Shown here: piece after piece, positions 1 to 9,838 of the stretch
How the letters are laid out: each line of letters starts with the position of its first letter
How positions within the stretch are numbered: position 1 is the first letter of the stretch
NCBI GenBank assembly: GCA_023247445.1
Contig: JAHFGL010000018.1
Coordinates: 1-43,213, forward strand
Source: Candidatus Omnitrophota bacterium
GTDB lineage: Bacteria; Omnitrophota; Gorgyraeia; Zapsychrales; Zapsychraceae
Length of the DNA: 43,213 bases
Direction of reading: 5' to 3'
Program-made: the position numbers and the translations under genes
Notes under the pieces: model-generated
The model's database searches: none
Seen by the model: the letters and a program-made list of their open reading frames with translations, nothing else
Told to the model about the DNA's origin: nothing

Positions 1-1
1 T

Positions 2-805
2 GATCAGGTACGTTTTGAAGTGACCGCGCGCCTGCTTGATCCAAAATTAGAAATCATCGCGCCTTTACGCATCTGGGAATTTAAAACGCGCGATGAAGAG
101 ATTGATTATTTAAAATCGCACGGCATTACGATGGAAGTCACCAAAAAAAGTCCGTACAGTGTTGATATCAATTTATACGGACGAAGTATTGAGGCCGGCA
201 AACTCGAGGATCCGTGGTTCGAACCACCCGAAGAAATTTATAAGATGACGGTGAGCCCATATAAGGCCCCGAATAAACCGACATACGTTGAAGTCGAATT
301 TGCTAAAGGATTGCCGACAAAAATTAATGGCAAATCTTACAAACCTGTTGATCTTATCAACAAACTTAATGAAATCGGTGGCGCCAATGGTATTGGCCGA
401 GTTGATATGATCGAAAATCGATTGGTGGGAATTAAATCGCGCGAAAACTATGAAAATCCCGCCGGGACGCTAATACAGATCGCACACCAAGAATTAGAGG
501 CGCTTGTTTTAGATCGCGAAACGCTGCACTATAAACAACCGTTGTCGCAAAAGTATGCGGAGTTAACTTATTACGGACTTTGGGAAACACCTCTTAAAAA
601 ACAATTGGACGCTTACTTTAATAAAATTCAGCAGAAAGTCTCTGGAACAATTCGCCTGCGATTATATAAAGGAAATTGTGTCGTCGTTGGCCGCAAGTCA
701 CCCAACTCAATGTACAAAGAAGAACTCGCGACCTACGGTGCCAAAGATAAGTTTGATCAAAAATTGTCGGAAGGGTTTATTAAAATCTGGGGAATGCCTT
801 ACTAG
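2..805 (+). CDS. argG: argininosuccinate synthase, C-terminal part (5' end cut by window)
   Basis: Open frame from base 2 (DQVRFEVTARLLDPKLEIIAPLRIWEFKTRDEEIDYLKSHGI...), typical ArgG C-terminal half; followed by argH two genes later. Confidence 0.93.
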   Translation, partial: DQVRFEVTARLLDPKLEIIAPLRIWEFKTRDEEIDYLKSHGITMEVTKKSPYSVDINLYGRSIEAGKLEDPWFEPPEEIYKMTVSPYKAPNKPTYVEVEFAKGLPTKINGKSYKPVDLINKLNEIGGANGIGRVDMIENRLVGIKSRENYENPAGTLIQIAHQELEALVLDRETLHYKQPLSQKYAELTYYGLWETPLKKQLDAYFNKIQQKVSGTIRLRLYKGNCVVVGRKSPNSMYKEELATYGAKDKFDQKLSEGFIKIWGMPY

Positions 806-885
806 CTGTCAGCCATCAGCTGTCAGCTTTCAGTTGCTATCAGCTGGAAGCTGCTGATAACTGAAGGCTGGAGACTGAGAGCTGT
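804..885. repeat. interspersed palindromic repeat, family A (AGCTGTCAGC/CAGCTGATAACTGA type), copy 1
   Basis: ctgtcagccatcagctgtcagctttcag...atcagctggaagctgctgataactgaaggctggagactgagagctg; self-complementary motifs; second copy at 3014-3094. Confidence 0.75.
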
Positions 886-889
886 AAAA

Positions 890-1651
890 ATGGTTAAAAA
901 ATTAAAAAATAATCTGTTACTTGAAAAGATCCCAGAACTTTTTGATAAAGAAAAACGAGGTAAGGTTTTAGATTTAGGCTGTGGACGTGGCCATTTTTCT
1001 GACCGGATCCATCAACTTGGGTTTGATGTCTTGGCCGCTGATGTCGCTGAACGTTATTTTAAATACAAAGATTTCGGAATCAAATGGGTTCATTGCGATT
1101 TATCGAAGCATCTTAACTTTCCCGACAATACCTTTGATTACGTTCTTTTTTTAGAAGTCATTGAGCATCTGGAAAATCCATTTGCAGTCGTCCGTGAAAT
1201 CAGCCGAGTGCTAAAGCCCGGTGGCTCTTTATATATTTCAACACCAAACATTTTAAACATCGGTTCACGATTTCGATTTTTGTTTGAAGGCTGTTTCGAT
1301 TTTTTCCGCGAGCCGGTTCTAGATTATTCTAAAGTTTACGAAGAGCTTTATCCAGGGAATCTTCAGAACATGCATTTAATTCCCTGGCGCTATCATGAAC
1401 TCGAATACATGCTCGATCGCTGTGGTTTAGATGTAACTAAAATTGAATCGGATCGCATTTATCATCACATGAAGCCGCTGTATTATTTGCTGTGGCCGAT
1501 ATTGAAATTACAAACCAGCAGCAAAGAGCGTCGCTCGCTTAAAAAAGGCGGGATGGATTTCCGCCGGATTCATAAAATTTTATTTTCGGATCCAATACTA
1601 TTTGGTCGGCACTTAATTGTCCGTGCCACCAAGAAAGGTCCACATGAGTAA
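890..1651 (+). CDS. class I SAM-dependent methyltransferase
   Basis: VLDLGCGRGHFSDRIHQLGFDVLAADV motif I, EVIEHLENP and VLKPGGSLYISTPN motifs. Confidence 0.88.
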   Translation: MVKKLKNNLLLEKIPELFDKEKRGKVLDLGCGRGHFSDRIHQLGFDVLAADVAERYFKYKDFGIKWVHCDLSKHLNFPDNTFDYVLFLEVIEHLENPFAVVREISRVLKPGGSLYISTPNILNIGSRFRFLFEGCFDFFREPVLDYSKVYEELYPGNLQNMHLIPWRYHELEYMLDRCGLDVTKIESDRIYHHMKPLYYLLWPILKLQTSSKERRSLKKGGMDFRRIHKILFSDPILFGRHLIVRATKKGPHE

Positions 1652-3014
1652 ACTATGGGGAAGTCGTTTTGAAAAAACTACCGATGCCTTAGCTGATCAA
1701 TTTAGCTACAGCATTGGCTATGACTATCGTTTGGCTATTTACGATATTATTGGAAGCATCGCGCATGCGAAGATGCTCGCCAAATGTAAAATCATTTCCA
1801 CCAAAGACAGCGCGAAGATTGTCGCCGGCTTAAAAAAGATTGGTCAGCAGATTGAAAAGGGGAGTTTCAAATTTGATCCCAAGGCTGAAGATGTGCACAC
1901 CAACATTCAATCAGCGCTTAAAAAAATTATCGGCGAGGCGGCAGACAAACTGCATACCGCACGTTCACGCAATGATTTGATAGTCCTCGATATAAAAATG
2001 TTTTGCATGCATGAGCTAACGAATACGGTTGAGCTTGTAACGCAACTACAAAAATCTATTTTGGCCTTTGCCGAAAAAAATAAAGATGTCATCATCCCGG
2101 CGTATACGCATTTACAGTCAGCACAAGTTGTTTTACTCGCGCATCATATGTTGGCGTACGTTGAAATGCTCGAGCGAGACAAGACACGCCTGGAAGATGC
2201 GTTCATCCGAACCGACAGCATGCCACTGGGAAGTTGCGCGCTTTCTGGAACAACGCTGCCGACGGATCGCCATTTCGTGGCTCATCAATTAGGATTTACG
2301 CACACGACCGACAATAGCATCGACTCCGTCAGCGATCGTGATTTTATTATCGAATTCTTGTCGACGCTTGCGATCTTAGGCGTTCATGCCTCACGCATGG
2401 CGGAGGATTTGATTCTTTGGGCAACACAAGAATTTAATTTAGTCGATATCGATTGGGCCTTGTGCACTGGATCATCGATTATGCCGCACAAAAAGAATCC
2501 AGATATTTTGGAATTGATTCGCGGCGAATCAGCGACGCTCATCAGTAATCTTAATCAAGTGTTGATTCTGATGAAAGGCTTGCCGCTAACTTACAATCGC
2601 GATATGCAATTAGATAAGCCGCCGTTATTTGAATCAGTGGATAAAACAAAATTGATCTTGCAACTCTTAGCCAAGACCTTTGCAACGCTTAAAGTCAATT
2701 CGCTCACGCGTGAGCGAATTCAAAACGAAGCCTTTTTTACCGTTGACATCATGGAATATCTCATCAAAAAAGGCGTGTCGTATCGCGAAGCGCATGACAC
2801 GGTTGGACGAATTGTTAAGGGCTGCTTAGATCAGGGCAAACAGATCGCTGACTTAAGCAAATCTGAACTTAAAAAGTTTCATCCGAAACTCGAAGAGGAT
2901 GTAAAAAAACTTTTAAATGCAAAAGTTTCTGTTAAAATTAAACAATCTTTTGGCTCGACGAATCCAATTTTAGTAGACGCCCAACTGAAAAACTGGGGTA
3001 AAAAACTTAAGTAG
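1644..3014 (+). CDS. argH: argininosuccinate lyase
   Basis: MSKLWGSRFEKTTDALADQFSYSIGYDYRL..., signature GSSIMPHKKNPDILELIRG; ATG at 1644 preceded by AGAAAGG, preferred over the 1617 start of the ORF track. Confidence 0.97.
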   Translation: MSKLWGSRFEKTTDALADQFSYSIGYDYRLAIYDIIGSIAHAKMLAKCKIISTKDSAKIVAGLKKIGQQIEKGSFKFDPKAEDVHTNIQSALKKIIGEAADKLHTARSRNDLIVLDIKMFCMHELTNTVELVTQLQKSILAFAEKNKDVIIPAYTHLQSAQVVLLAHHMLAYVEMLERDKTRLEDAFIRTDSMPLGSCALSGTTLPTDRHFVAHQLGFTHTTDNSIDSVSDRDFIIEFLSTLAILGVHASRMAEDLILWATQEFNLVDIDWALCTGSSIMPHKKNPDILELIRGESATLISNLNQVLILMKGLPLTYNRDMQLDKPPLFESVDKTKLILQLLAKTFATLKVNSLTRERIQNEAFFTVDIMEYLIKKGVSYREAHDTVGRIVKGCLDQGKQIADLSKSELKKFHPKLEEDVKKLLNAKVSVKIKQSFGSTNPILVDAQLKNWGKKLK

Positions 3015-3094
3015 CTCTCAGCTTTCAGCCATCAGCTCTCAGCAGTTTCCAGCTGAAGCAACTGATAGCGGACAGCTGATAACTGACAACTGAT
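3014..3094. repeat. interspersed palindromic repeat, family A, copy 2
   Basis: agctctcagctttcagccatcagctctcagcagtttccagctgaagcaactgatagcggacagctgataactgacaactgata; shares blocks with 804-885. Confidence 0.75.
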
Positions 3095-3098
3095 AAAA

Positions 3099-4355
3099 AT
3101 GCACGATTTTAAATTTAGAAATGGTGAACTCCACGGCGAAAACGTTAAAGTAAGCACGATCGCAAAAAAAGTCGGCACGCCATTTTATCTCTACAGCCAC
3201 AATACTCTCGTTGACCACTTCACAAAAATAGAGCGCGCCTTTGCCAAAGTAAGTCCTATTATCTGCTTTGCGATGAAATCAAATGGCAATCTCGCCGTCT
3301 TAAAAACATTAATTAATATCGGAGCCGGCGTTGATATTGTTTCAATTGGCGAGCTGCGTAAAGCTTTGTTGGCTGGGGCCGATCCTAAAAAAATCGTCTT
3401 CGCCTCCGTTGGCAAAACAGAAGAAGAGATCATCGAAGCTATCAAAGCTGGAATTTTATTCTTTAATGTTGAATCTGAACCAGAACTTCAAGAAATCAAT
3501 CGCATCGCCAAAAAACTAAAAACAAAATCAAAAGTTGCCTTGCGGATTAATCCAGATGTGGCCGCCGCAACCCACGAAAAGATCACAACTGGAACTTTAA
3601 AAAAGAAATTTGGGATTGATCTACGAACAGCGCACGCGATGATGAAAAATCGCAAAAAATATCCAAACATCATCTTTGCCGGACTTCATTGTCATATTGG
3701 ATCACAGATTATTTCAAAAGAACCTTTTATTCATGCGATTAAACGTGTCATTGAATTTATTGATGTGCTTAAAAAAGATGGTATTGAGCTTGAATATCTT
3801 GATATCGGCGGAGGGCTAGGGATTATCTACAAAGATGAGAAACCGCAGACGGCCCAGGATTTTGCGGATGCGATCTTGCCATATTTAGAAAAAACAGGTT
3901 TAAAAATTGTGATGGAGCCGGGACGATTTATTGTCGGCAACGCTGGCATCTTGGTCACCAAGGTTTTGTATTTAAAAGATAATGGTGTTAAGAAGTTTTT
4001 GATTGTTGATGCTGGGATGAATGATTTGATTCGACCAGCGATGTATGATGCGTATCATGAAATCGTGCCGGTCAAAGAAACTACGGTCAAGAAAGAAAAA
4101 CTCGATGTTGTTGGACCGATTTGTGAGAGCGGAGACTTCTTTGCGCACGATCGAATGTTGTCCATTATTAAAAATGGAGAACTTTTGGCCATCATGAGCG
4201 CCGGCGCTTACGGCTATGTTATGTCGAGCAACTACAACGTCCGCGGCCGCGTGCCAGAGGTGATGGTTAAAGGCAATAAATTTGAAATCACTAAAAACCG
4301 CGAAACATTTAAAGATTTGATGCGAGGGGAAAGGATCCCTTCATTTTTAAAATGA
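3099..4355 (+). CDS. lysA: diaminopimelate decarboxylase
   Basis: PLP-dependent fold III decarboxylase: ICFAMKSNGNLAVLK, HCHIGSQI, GGGLGI, EPGRFIVGNAG, GPICESGDFFAHDR. Confidence 0.97.
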   Translation: MHDFKFRNGELHGENVKVSTIAKKVGTPFYLYSHNTLVDHFTKIERAFAKVSPIICFAMKSNGNLAVLKTLINIGAGVDIVSIGELRKALLAGADPKKIVFASVGKTEEEIIEAIKAGILFFNVESEPELQEINRIAKKLKTKSKVALRINPDVAAATHEKITTGTLKKKFGIDLRTAHAMMKNRKKYPNIIFAGLHCHIGSQIISKEPFIHAIKRVIEFIDVLKKDGIELEYLDIGGGLGIIYKDEKPQTAQDFADAILPYLEKTGLKIVMEPGRFIVGNAGILVTKVLYLKDNGVKKFLIVDAGMNDLIRPAMYDAYHEIVPVKETTVKKEKLDVVGPICESGDFFAHDRMLSIIKNGELLAIMSAGAYGYVMSSNYNVRGRVPEVMVKGNKFEITKNRETFKDLMRGERIPSFLK

Positions 4356-5185
4356 AAAATTTATCTTTTACAAAAATGTCTGGGGCAGGCAATGATTTCA
4401 TCGTCATTGATGCGCCGAAAGAAAAATTGGATCTAAAGAAATTGGCGATTAAAGCCTGCGACCGCAGTAATGGAATCGGTGGCGATGGCCTGCTTGTTTT
4501 AAACAAATCAAAAGAATCCGATTATAAAATGCGTATCATCAACGCTGATGGATCAGAGGCGGAGATGTGCGGCAACGGCGCACGCTGCATGGCCGCTTAT
4601 ATCGTTCTTAATCGCAAACCAAAAAAGAAATTATTCTCGATGGAAACCTTAGCCGGCGAAGTATTGGCCGAAGCCAAAGGTGAAACCGCGATTGTCCGTC
4701 TAAGCAATCCCAAAGATTATAATCCATCGATTACAATCAAAGTTAATGACAGAGATCTTCACGTTACCTACATTGACACCGGCGTTCCGCATACAATTGT
4801 GTTTGTTGATCAGTTGCCGGGAATTGATGTCAAAACGCTTGGATCGATCATTCGTAACCATCAACAATTTAAGCCACGCGGAACCAATGTCAATTTCGTT
4901 GAGCAAATTGATGCGGGATTGGTCGCCGCTCGAACCTACGAACGTGGCGTGGAAGATGAAACAAAAGCGTGTGGGACGGGAAGTGTTGCCTCGGCCATTG
5001 TTTCATATTTAAAAGCAAACCCGCTTGTCTCATCAATGAAAAAATGTCAGATGAAAGTAAAAACAACCGGTGGTGAAATTTTGGAAGTAACCTTCGATCT
5101 TCACGGCGATCAAATCACCAATGTCTGGCTTAAGGGAAGTGCGCGGTTTATCGCCAAGGGTGAATATTTCTTAAACAAAATATAA
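4352..5185 (+). CDS. dapF: diaminopimelate epimerase
   Basis: MSGAGNDFIVIDAP, ADGSEAEMCGNGARCMAAY, ERGVEDETKACGTGSVAS; overlaps lysA by 4 bp (ATGA). Confidence 0.97.
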   Translation: MKNLSFTKMSGAGNDFIVIDAPKEKLDLKKLAIKACDRSNGIGGDGLLVLNKSKESDYKMRIINADGSEAEMCGNGARCMAAYIVLNRKPKKKLFSMETLAGEVLAEAKGETAIVRLSNPKDYNPSITIKVNDRDLHVTYIDTGVPHTIVFVDQLPGIDVKTLGSIIRNHQQFKPRGTNVNFVEQIDAGLVAARTYERGVEDETKACGTGSVASAIVSYLKANPLVSSMKKCQMKVKTTGGEILEVTFDLHGDQITNVWLKGSARFIAKGEYFLNKI

Positions 5186-5198
5186 AAAGGATCAATCA

Positions 5199-6077
5199 AT
5201 GTTCAATGGTTCAATTGTTGCGATTGTCACGCCGTTTAAAAATGGTCAAGTGGATGAAGCCAAATTAAAAGAGCTCGTTGAGTTCCAAATTAAAAATGGC
5301 ACGTCTGGAATTGTTCCGTGTGGAACAACAGGCGAATCACCGACACTTTCGACCGCCGAGCATGAACGCGTCATTGAAATTTGTATCAAGGCCGCCAAAA
5401 AACGTGTTGCCATTATTGCCGGCACAGGATCCAATTCTACCGATGAGGCGATTCATCTAACCAAAAATGCTGCCGCGGCCGGGGCAAATGGCGCGCTCAT
5501 TGTGAGCCCTTACTATAATAAGCCAACGCAAAAAGGATTGTATCTTCATTTTAAAGCGATCGCTGACAGTGTCGACATTCCTATTATTCTTTACAACATT
5601 GCCGGGCGAACAGGTGTCAACATTGAACCAGCCACAATTGCTAAATTAGCCACGGATTGTAAAAATATTGTTGGCGTAAAAGAGGCATCGGGATCGCTTG
5701 AGCAAATGGCCACAATCAAACTGATGTGTCCGAAAGATTTTATCTTGCTTTCCGGTGATGATGCACTAACATTGCCGCTACTTGCCATTGGTGGAGTTGG
5801 AGTTATTTCCGTTGCCGCCAACATCATTCCAGCGGATGTCGCTAAAATGATTAAACATTTTGAAGCTGGAAATTTAAAGAAGGCCCAAGAATTGCACTAT
5901 AAAATGCTTCCCTTGGTTAAAACTTTATTTATCGAGACAAATCCAATTCCTGTCAAAACTGCCGTTGGACTGATGGGACTTTGTAGTGGCGATGTGCGTC
6001 TGCCCTTATGCGCAATGGCTGAAGAGAATTTAAAAAAACTTAGAGTAGCGCTTAAAACTTATGGATTGCTAGGATAA
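5199..6077 (+). CDS. dapA: 4-hydroxy-tetrahydrodipicolinate synthase
   Basis: VAIVTPFKNGQVDEAKLKELVEFQIKNGTSGIVPCGTTGESPTL, YNKPTQKG, ILYNIAGRTGVN, VGVKEASG. Confidence 0.97.
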   Translation: MFNGSIVAIVTPFKNGQVDEAKLKELVEFQIKNGTSGIVPCGTTGESPTLSTAEHERVIEICIKAAKKRVAIIAGTGSNSTDEAIHLTKNAAAAGANGALIVSPYYNKPTQKGLYLHFKAIADSVDIPIILYNIAGRTGVNIEPATIAKLATDCKNIVGVKEASGSLEQMATIKLMCPKDFILLSGDDALTLPLLAIGGVGVISVAANIIPADVAKMIKHFEAGNLKKAQELHYKMLPLVKTLFIETNPIPVKTAVGLMGLCSGDVRLPLCAMAEENLKKLRVALKTYGLLG

Positions 6078-6096
6078 GATTTCAAAAGGAACCATA

Positions 6097-6483
6097 TTGA
6101 AAGATATAAAATACGAAAAATTTATTATTACAATTTCAAACGAGATACAACTCCTAGGTCTAATCTTATTAATTTTGTTAGTAGTATTATTCGGAGCGCT
6201 ACAGTATGTCGATGGCAATAAATTTTTTTTACTTTTATCTTTTGTTATTGGTTTCTTAATATTAAGTAGAATACGATGGGCTCCAAATAAAAAAGATGAT
6301 TTGCCAACATTAGGGCCTATTTTCACTCTTTTCAATAATACAATTCCCACTCTATTTATTCTAATAAGTTTAGTCGTGTTGGCATTCTTTCAGTTTCAAA
6401 ATAAACAATATTGGTTTGCATTGCTGTCTATCACAGGACCTATAATTTTTGCTTATCTGGGATATTTAGAATCAAAAAAGTAA
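6097..6483 (+). CDS. hypothetical multi-spanning membrane protein (TTG start)
   Basis: 128 aa, hydrophobic segments LLGLILLILLVVLFGALQYV, FFLLLSFVIGFLIL, TLFILISLVVLAFF; AAAGGA upstream of TTG; AT-rich relative to neighbours. Confidence 0.65.
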   Translation: MKDIKYEKFIITISNEIQLLGLILLILLVVLFGALQYVDGNKFFLLLSFVIGFLILSRIRWAPNKKDDLPTLGPIFTLFNNTIPTLFILISLVVLAFFQFQNKQYWFALLSITGPIIFAYLGYLESKK

Positions 6484-6539
6484 ACTGTAAGCGTATACTA
6501 GGTTTTACATAGGATACAATAATAAAGGAATTAAAAGCT

Positions 6540-7259
6540 ATGATCAATTTAGCCATAAGCGGTTGTCAGGGAAGGATGGGACAACGGATTACCCAACTTG
6601 CTCTTGCCGATAAAAACCTTAAAATCACTACCTTGCTTGAGCACAAGAATCATCCCAAAGCTGGCGAAGCCGTAAGTGGAATTAAGATCAGCACAGATAA
6701 TAGCGCGATCAAAGGGGCCGATGTCTTGATTGAATTTACCCTGCCGGAAGGATCACTTGAAAATTTAAGCGCTTGTGTCAAACATAAAGTCGCGATGGTG
6801 ATTGGCACAACCGGGTTTACGCCTGAGCAAGTCAAAAAAATTAAAGCAGCTTCCAAGAAAATTCCTATTGTCTTTTCCTCTAATATGTCTGTCGGCGTTA
6901 ATCTTGTCTTTCGCTTAGTTGAGCTGGCAGGACAAAAGACAGGGAAAAATTATTCGATCAACATTGTCGAAGCTCATCATATTCATAAAAAGGATGCGCC
7001 TTCGGGGACGGCAAAAACGTTAGCGGAATATGCCGAAAAAGGTTCCGGCCAAAAAGTTACCGACTTTAAATCCATTCGTGAAGGTGAAATCATCGGTGAT
7101 CATGATGTGATCTTTGAAAGCGGGGAAGATATCATTAAAATTTCTCATCACGCCAAGAATCGAGACATCTTTGCCAAAGGCTCACTAGTCGCCGCAAAAT
7201 TTCTGGCAAAAAAGAAATCTGGGCTGTTTAATATGCAAGACGTATTGGGGTTAAAATAA
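6540..7259 (+). CDS. dapB: 4-hydroxy-tetrahydrodipicolinate reductase
   Basis: INLAISGCQGRMGQRI, EFTLPEGSLENL, GTTGFTPEQ, EAHHIHKKDAPSGTAKTL. Confidence 0.97.
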   Translation: MINLAISGCQGRMGQRITQLALADKNLKITTLLEHKNHPKAGEAVSGIKISTDNSAIKGADVLIEFTLPEGSLENLSACVKHKVAMVIGTTGFTPEQVKKIKAASKKIPIVFSSNMSVGVNLVFRLVELAGQKTGKNYSINIVEAHHIHKKDAPSGTAKTLAEYAEKGSGQKVTDFKSIREGEIIGDHDVIFESGEDIIKISHHAKNRDIFAKGSLVAAKFLAKKKSGLFNMQDVLGLK

Positions 7260-7277
7260 AATTGGAAAGGATCACAA

Positions 7278-8459
7278 ATGACCATGACTGCTGAAAATTT
7301 TAAAATCGAATTTGCTGATCGCTTAAAGGAATTGCCGCCGTACCTTTTCGTTGAAATTGATAAAGCCAAACGCGAGGCGATGGCGCAAGGCCGCGATGTG
7401 ATTAATTTAGGTGTTGGAGATCCTGATTCAGCGACACCACCACATATTGTTACTGCCATGATTGAGGCGGTTAAAGACGGCAACAATCATCATTATGCCT
7501 TTGATGCCGGGCTGCCACAACTGCGTCAAGAAATTGGCAAATGGTTTGAAAATCGCTTTAGCGTTAAATTAGATTCTGACAAAGAAATTTATCCTTTGAT
7601 TGGATCCAAAGAAGGATTAGCGCATTTGCCCTTTGGGATTATTAATCCTAAAGATAAAGTCTTGTTAACTGATCCAGCGTATCCAGCCTATCGACCATCG
7701 CTGCAATTCGCCGGCGCAAAGATTGTTAGCGTGCCCATTAAAGCGAGCAATGATTTTATTCCTGATCTTGCCAAACTTGCTGAGTACAAAGATATTAAAG
7801 CGATCGTAATTAATTATCCAAATAACCCAACAGCGGCCACAGCGACACGTGAATTTTATGAAGGACTCATTAAACTCGCACACGAGAAGGGCATCATTAT
7901 CATTTCTGATATGGCGTATTCAGAAGTGTATTACGACGGCGAAAAACCACTCAGCATTTTAGAGATCGAAGGCGCCAAAGATGTGGCGATTGAATTTCAT
8001 TCTTTCTCCAAAACATATTTTATGACCGGCTGGCGAATGGGTTGGGCTTGCGGGAATCCGACGCTTATTGCCGCGCTTGCTAAAGTAAAAACCAATTTTG
8101 ATTCTGGTATTTTTCAAGCCGTTCAAGTTGCCGGGATCGCCGCGCTTAAAAGTAATGATGATGTGGTGGAAGAAATGCGTACGCTTTATCAAGAACGCCG
8201 TGATTTATTTATTAACGGACTGCGTTCAATTGGCTGGAAGATTACACCACCTAAAGCGACCTACTATGTCTGGGCCAAGATTCCAAAAGGATTTAATGAT
8301 TCGATGGAAACCTCGAAGGCTTTCCTTGAAAAGGCTGATATCGTCGCGACACCTGGTGTTGGATTCGGTGAAGCAGGGGAAGGCTACGTGCGCATGACGC
8401 TAACCGTTTCCAAAGATCGTCTCAATGAAGCTGTTGCTCGTTTAAAAAAATTTTTGTAA
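7278..8459 (+). CDS. dapL: LL-diaminopimelate aminotransferase (class I/II aminotransferase)
   Basis: FADRLKELPPYLFVEIDKAKREA, DVINLGVGDPDSATPPHI, YPNNPTAA, SFSKTYFMTGWRMGWACG; placed in the dap cluster with no dapD/dapE present. Confidence 0.9.
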   Translation: MTMTAENFKIEFADRLKELPPYLFVEIDKAKREAMAQGRDVINLGVGDPDSATPPHIVTAMIEAVKDGNNHHYAFDAGLPQLRQEIGKWFENRFSVKLDSDKEIYPLIGSKEGLAHLPFGIINPKDKVLLTDPAYPAYRPSLQFAGAKIVSVPIKASNDFIPDLAKLAEYKDIKAIVINYPNNPTAATATREFYEGLIKLAHEKGIIIISDMAYSEVYYDGEKPLSILEIEGAKDVAIEFHSFSKTYFMTGWRMGWACGNPTLIAALAKVKTNFDSGIFQAVQVAGIAALKSNDDVVEEMRTLYQERRDLFINGLRSIGWKITPPKATYYVWAKIPKGFNDSMETSKAFLEKADIVATPGVGFGEAGEGYVRMTLTVSKDRLNEAVARLKKFL

Positions 8460-8474
8460 ATCAATCTCATCTTC

Positions 8475-8555
8475 CGTCATTCTGAGGCCGCAAGGCCGAA
8501 GAATCTCAAAACACTTAAGAAATTCTGAGATCCTTCGCTTTCGCTCAGGATAACG
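8475..8555. repeat. interspersed palindromic repeat, family B (CGTCATTCTGAG...GAAGAATCTC / GAGATCCTTCG...CTCAGGATaACG), copy 1
   Basis: Long imperfect inverted repeat between dapL and folK; related to 13992-14060. Confidence 0.85.
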
Positions 8556-8574
8556 ATAAAAAAAATAACAAACA

Positions 8575-9006
8575 ATGGCCATTGTTTATATCGCCCTGGG
8601 GTCAAATCTAGGCCGTCGTGATCAAAACATTCACGAAGCACTATCTTTGCTTGAAAAAAACTCTATCAAGATATCCAAATGCTCAACCACTATCGAGACA
8701 GAACCGGTGGACGGGCCGCCGCAAGGAAAATTTCTAAATGCTGTGGTTGAAGGTGAGACGTTATTATCTCCTTACGAACTACTACGCGTGCTGCAATCAA
8801 TTGAACATGAGCTTGGTCGTGTGCGAACAACTAAAAATGGTCCACGCACAATCGATCTCGACATCCTTCTTTATGATCAACTAACCTTAACGACCGATGA
8901 ATTAACAATCCCACATCCTCGAATGCTCACACGCAATTTTGTTATGATGCCACTTAATGAAATTGCGCCAGCGGTCGTTGAAAGATTAGGCCATGCGCGT
9001 CGTTAA
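8575..9006 (+). CDS. folK: 2-amino-4-hydroxy-6-hydroxymethyldihydropteridine pyrophosphokinase
   Basis: YIALGSNLGRRDQNIHEAL, ETEPVDGPPQGKFLNAVVEGET, GPRTIDLDILLYD, IPHPRMLTRNFVMMPLNEIAP. Confidence 0.95.
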   Translation: MAIVYIALGSNLGRRDQNIHEALSLLEKNSIKISKCSTTIETEPVDGPPQGKFLNAVVEGETLLSPYELLRVLQSIEHELGRVRTTKNGPRTIDLDILLYDQLTLTTDELTIPHPRMLTRNFVMMPLNEIAPAVVERLGHARR

Positions 9007-9838
9007 ATCAATCCAACCACTTCGCCAACTTATTAAACAAGCAAAACAAAAAGGCAAGACCATTGGTTTTGTTCCAACGATGGGCGCGTTGCACGAAGGC
9101 CATGCATCGCTACTCAAAAAATCGCGCAAAGAAAATGATATTTCAATTTTAAGTATATTTATCAATCCAACTCAATTTGGTCCCCATGAAGATTTAAATA
9201 AATATCCTCGAGAATTTAACCACGATCGACGGCTCGCCGAGCAGGGGGGTGTTGATATCCTATTTTATCCGTCGGCAAAAACAATTTACCCGAGAGAGTA
9301 TTTGACATACATCGAAGTTAATGGTATTACTAACCTATTGTGCGGATGCACCCGACCAGGACATTTTAAAGGAGTCACCACAATCGTCGGGAAATTGATC
9401 AACATTATCAATCCCGATTGTATGTATGTTGGACAAAAAGATGCGCAGCAAGCAGTTGTCATAAAGAAGATGGTCAGTGATCTAAATTTCGATGTGGACG
9501 TAAAAGTTTGTCCCATTATCCGAGAACCTGATGGTTTAGCAATGAGCTCACGCAACCGATATCTTTCACCCCAACAACGAAGAGAAGCCCCCATCCTTTC
9601 TCAATCACTCAAAAAAGCTAAAAAAATTATTTCATCCGGAGAGCGTAATCCGCAAAAAATTATCCGCTTGATTACTTCGAACATTAAACAAAACAGCACA
9701 GGTATGATTGAATATATTGAATGTGTTAACGCCGACACGCTAACTCCACTTAAAATACTGACGGGAAATATCCTTGTTGCCTTAGCCGTTAAATTTGGGT
9801 CAACACGACTCATTGACAATATGGTTGTCCGCTCATGA
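8993..9838 (+). CDS. panC: pantoate--beta-alanine ligase
   Basis: TIGFVPTMGALHEGHASLL, SIFINPTQFGPHEDLNKYPR, GVTTIVGKLINIINPDCMYVGQKDAQQ, REPDGLAMSSRNRYL. Confidence 0.97.
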   Translation: MRVVKSIQPLRQLIKQAKQKGKTIGFVPTMGALHEGHASLLKKSRKENDISILSIFINPTQFGPHEDLNKYPREFNHDRRLAEQGGVDILFYPSAKTIYPREYLTYIEVNGITNLLCGCTRPGHFKGVTTIVGKLINIINPDCMYVGQKDAQQAVVIKKMVSDLNFDVDVKVCPIIREPDGLAMSSRNRYLSPQQRREAPILSQSLKKAKKIISSGERNPQKIIRLITSNIKQNSTGMIEYIECVNADTLTPLKILTGNILVALAVKFGSTRLIDNMVVRS

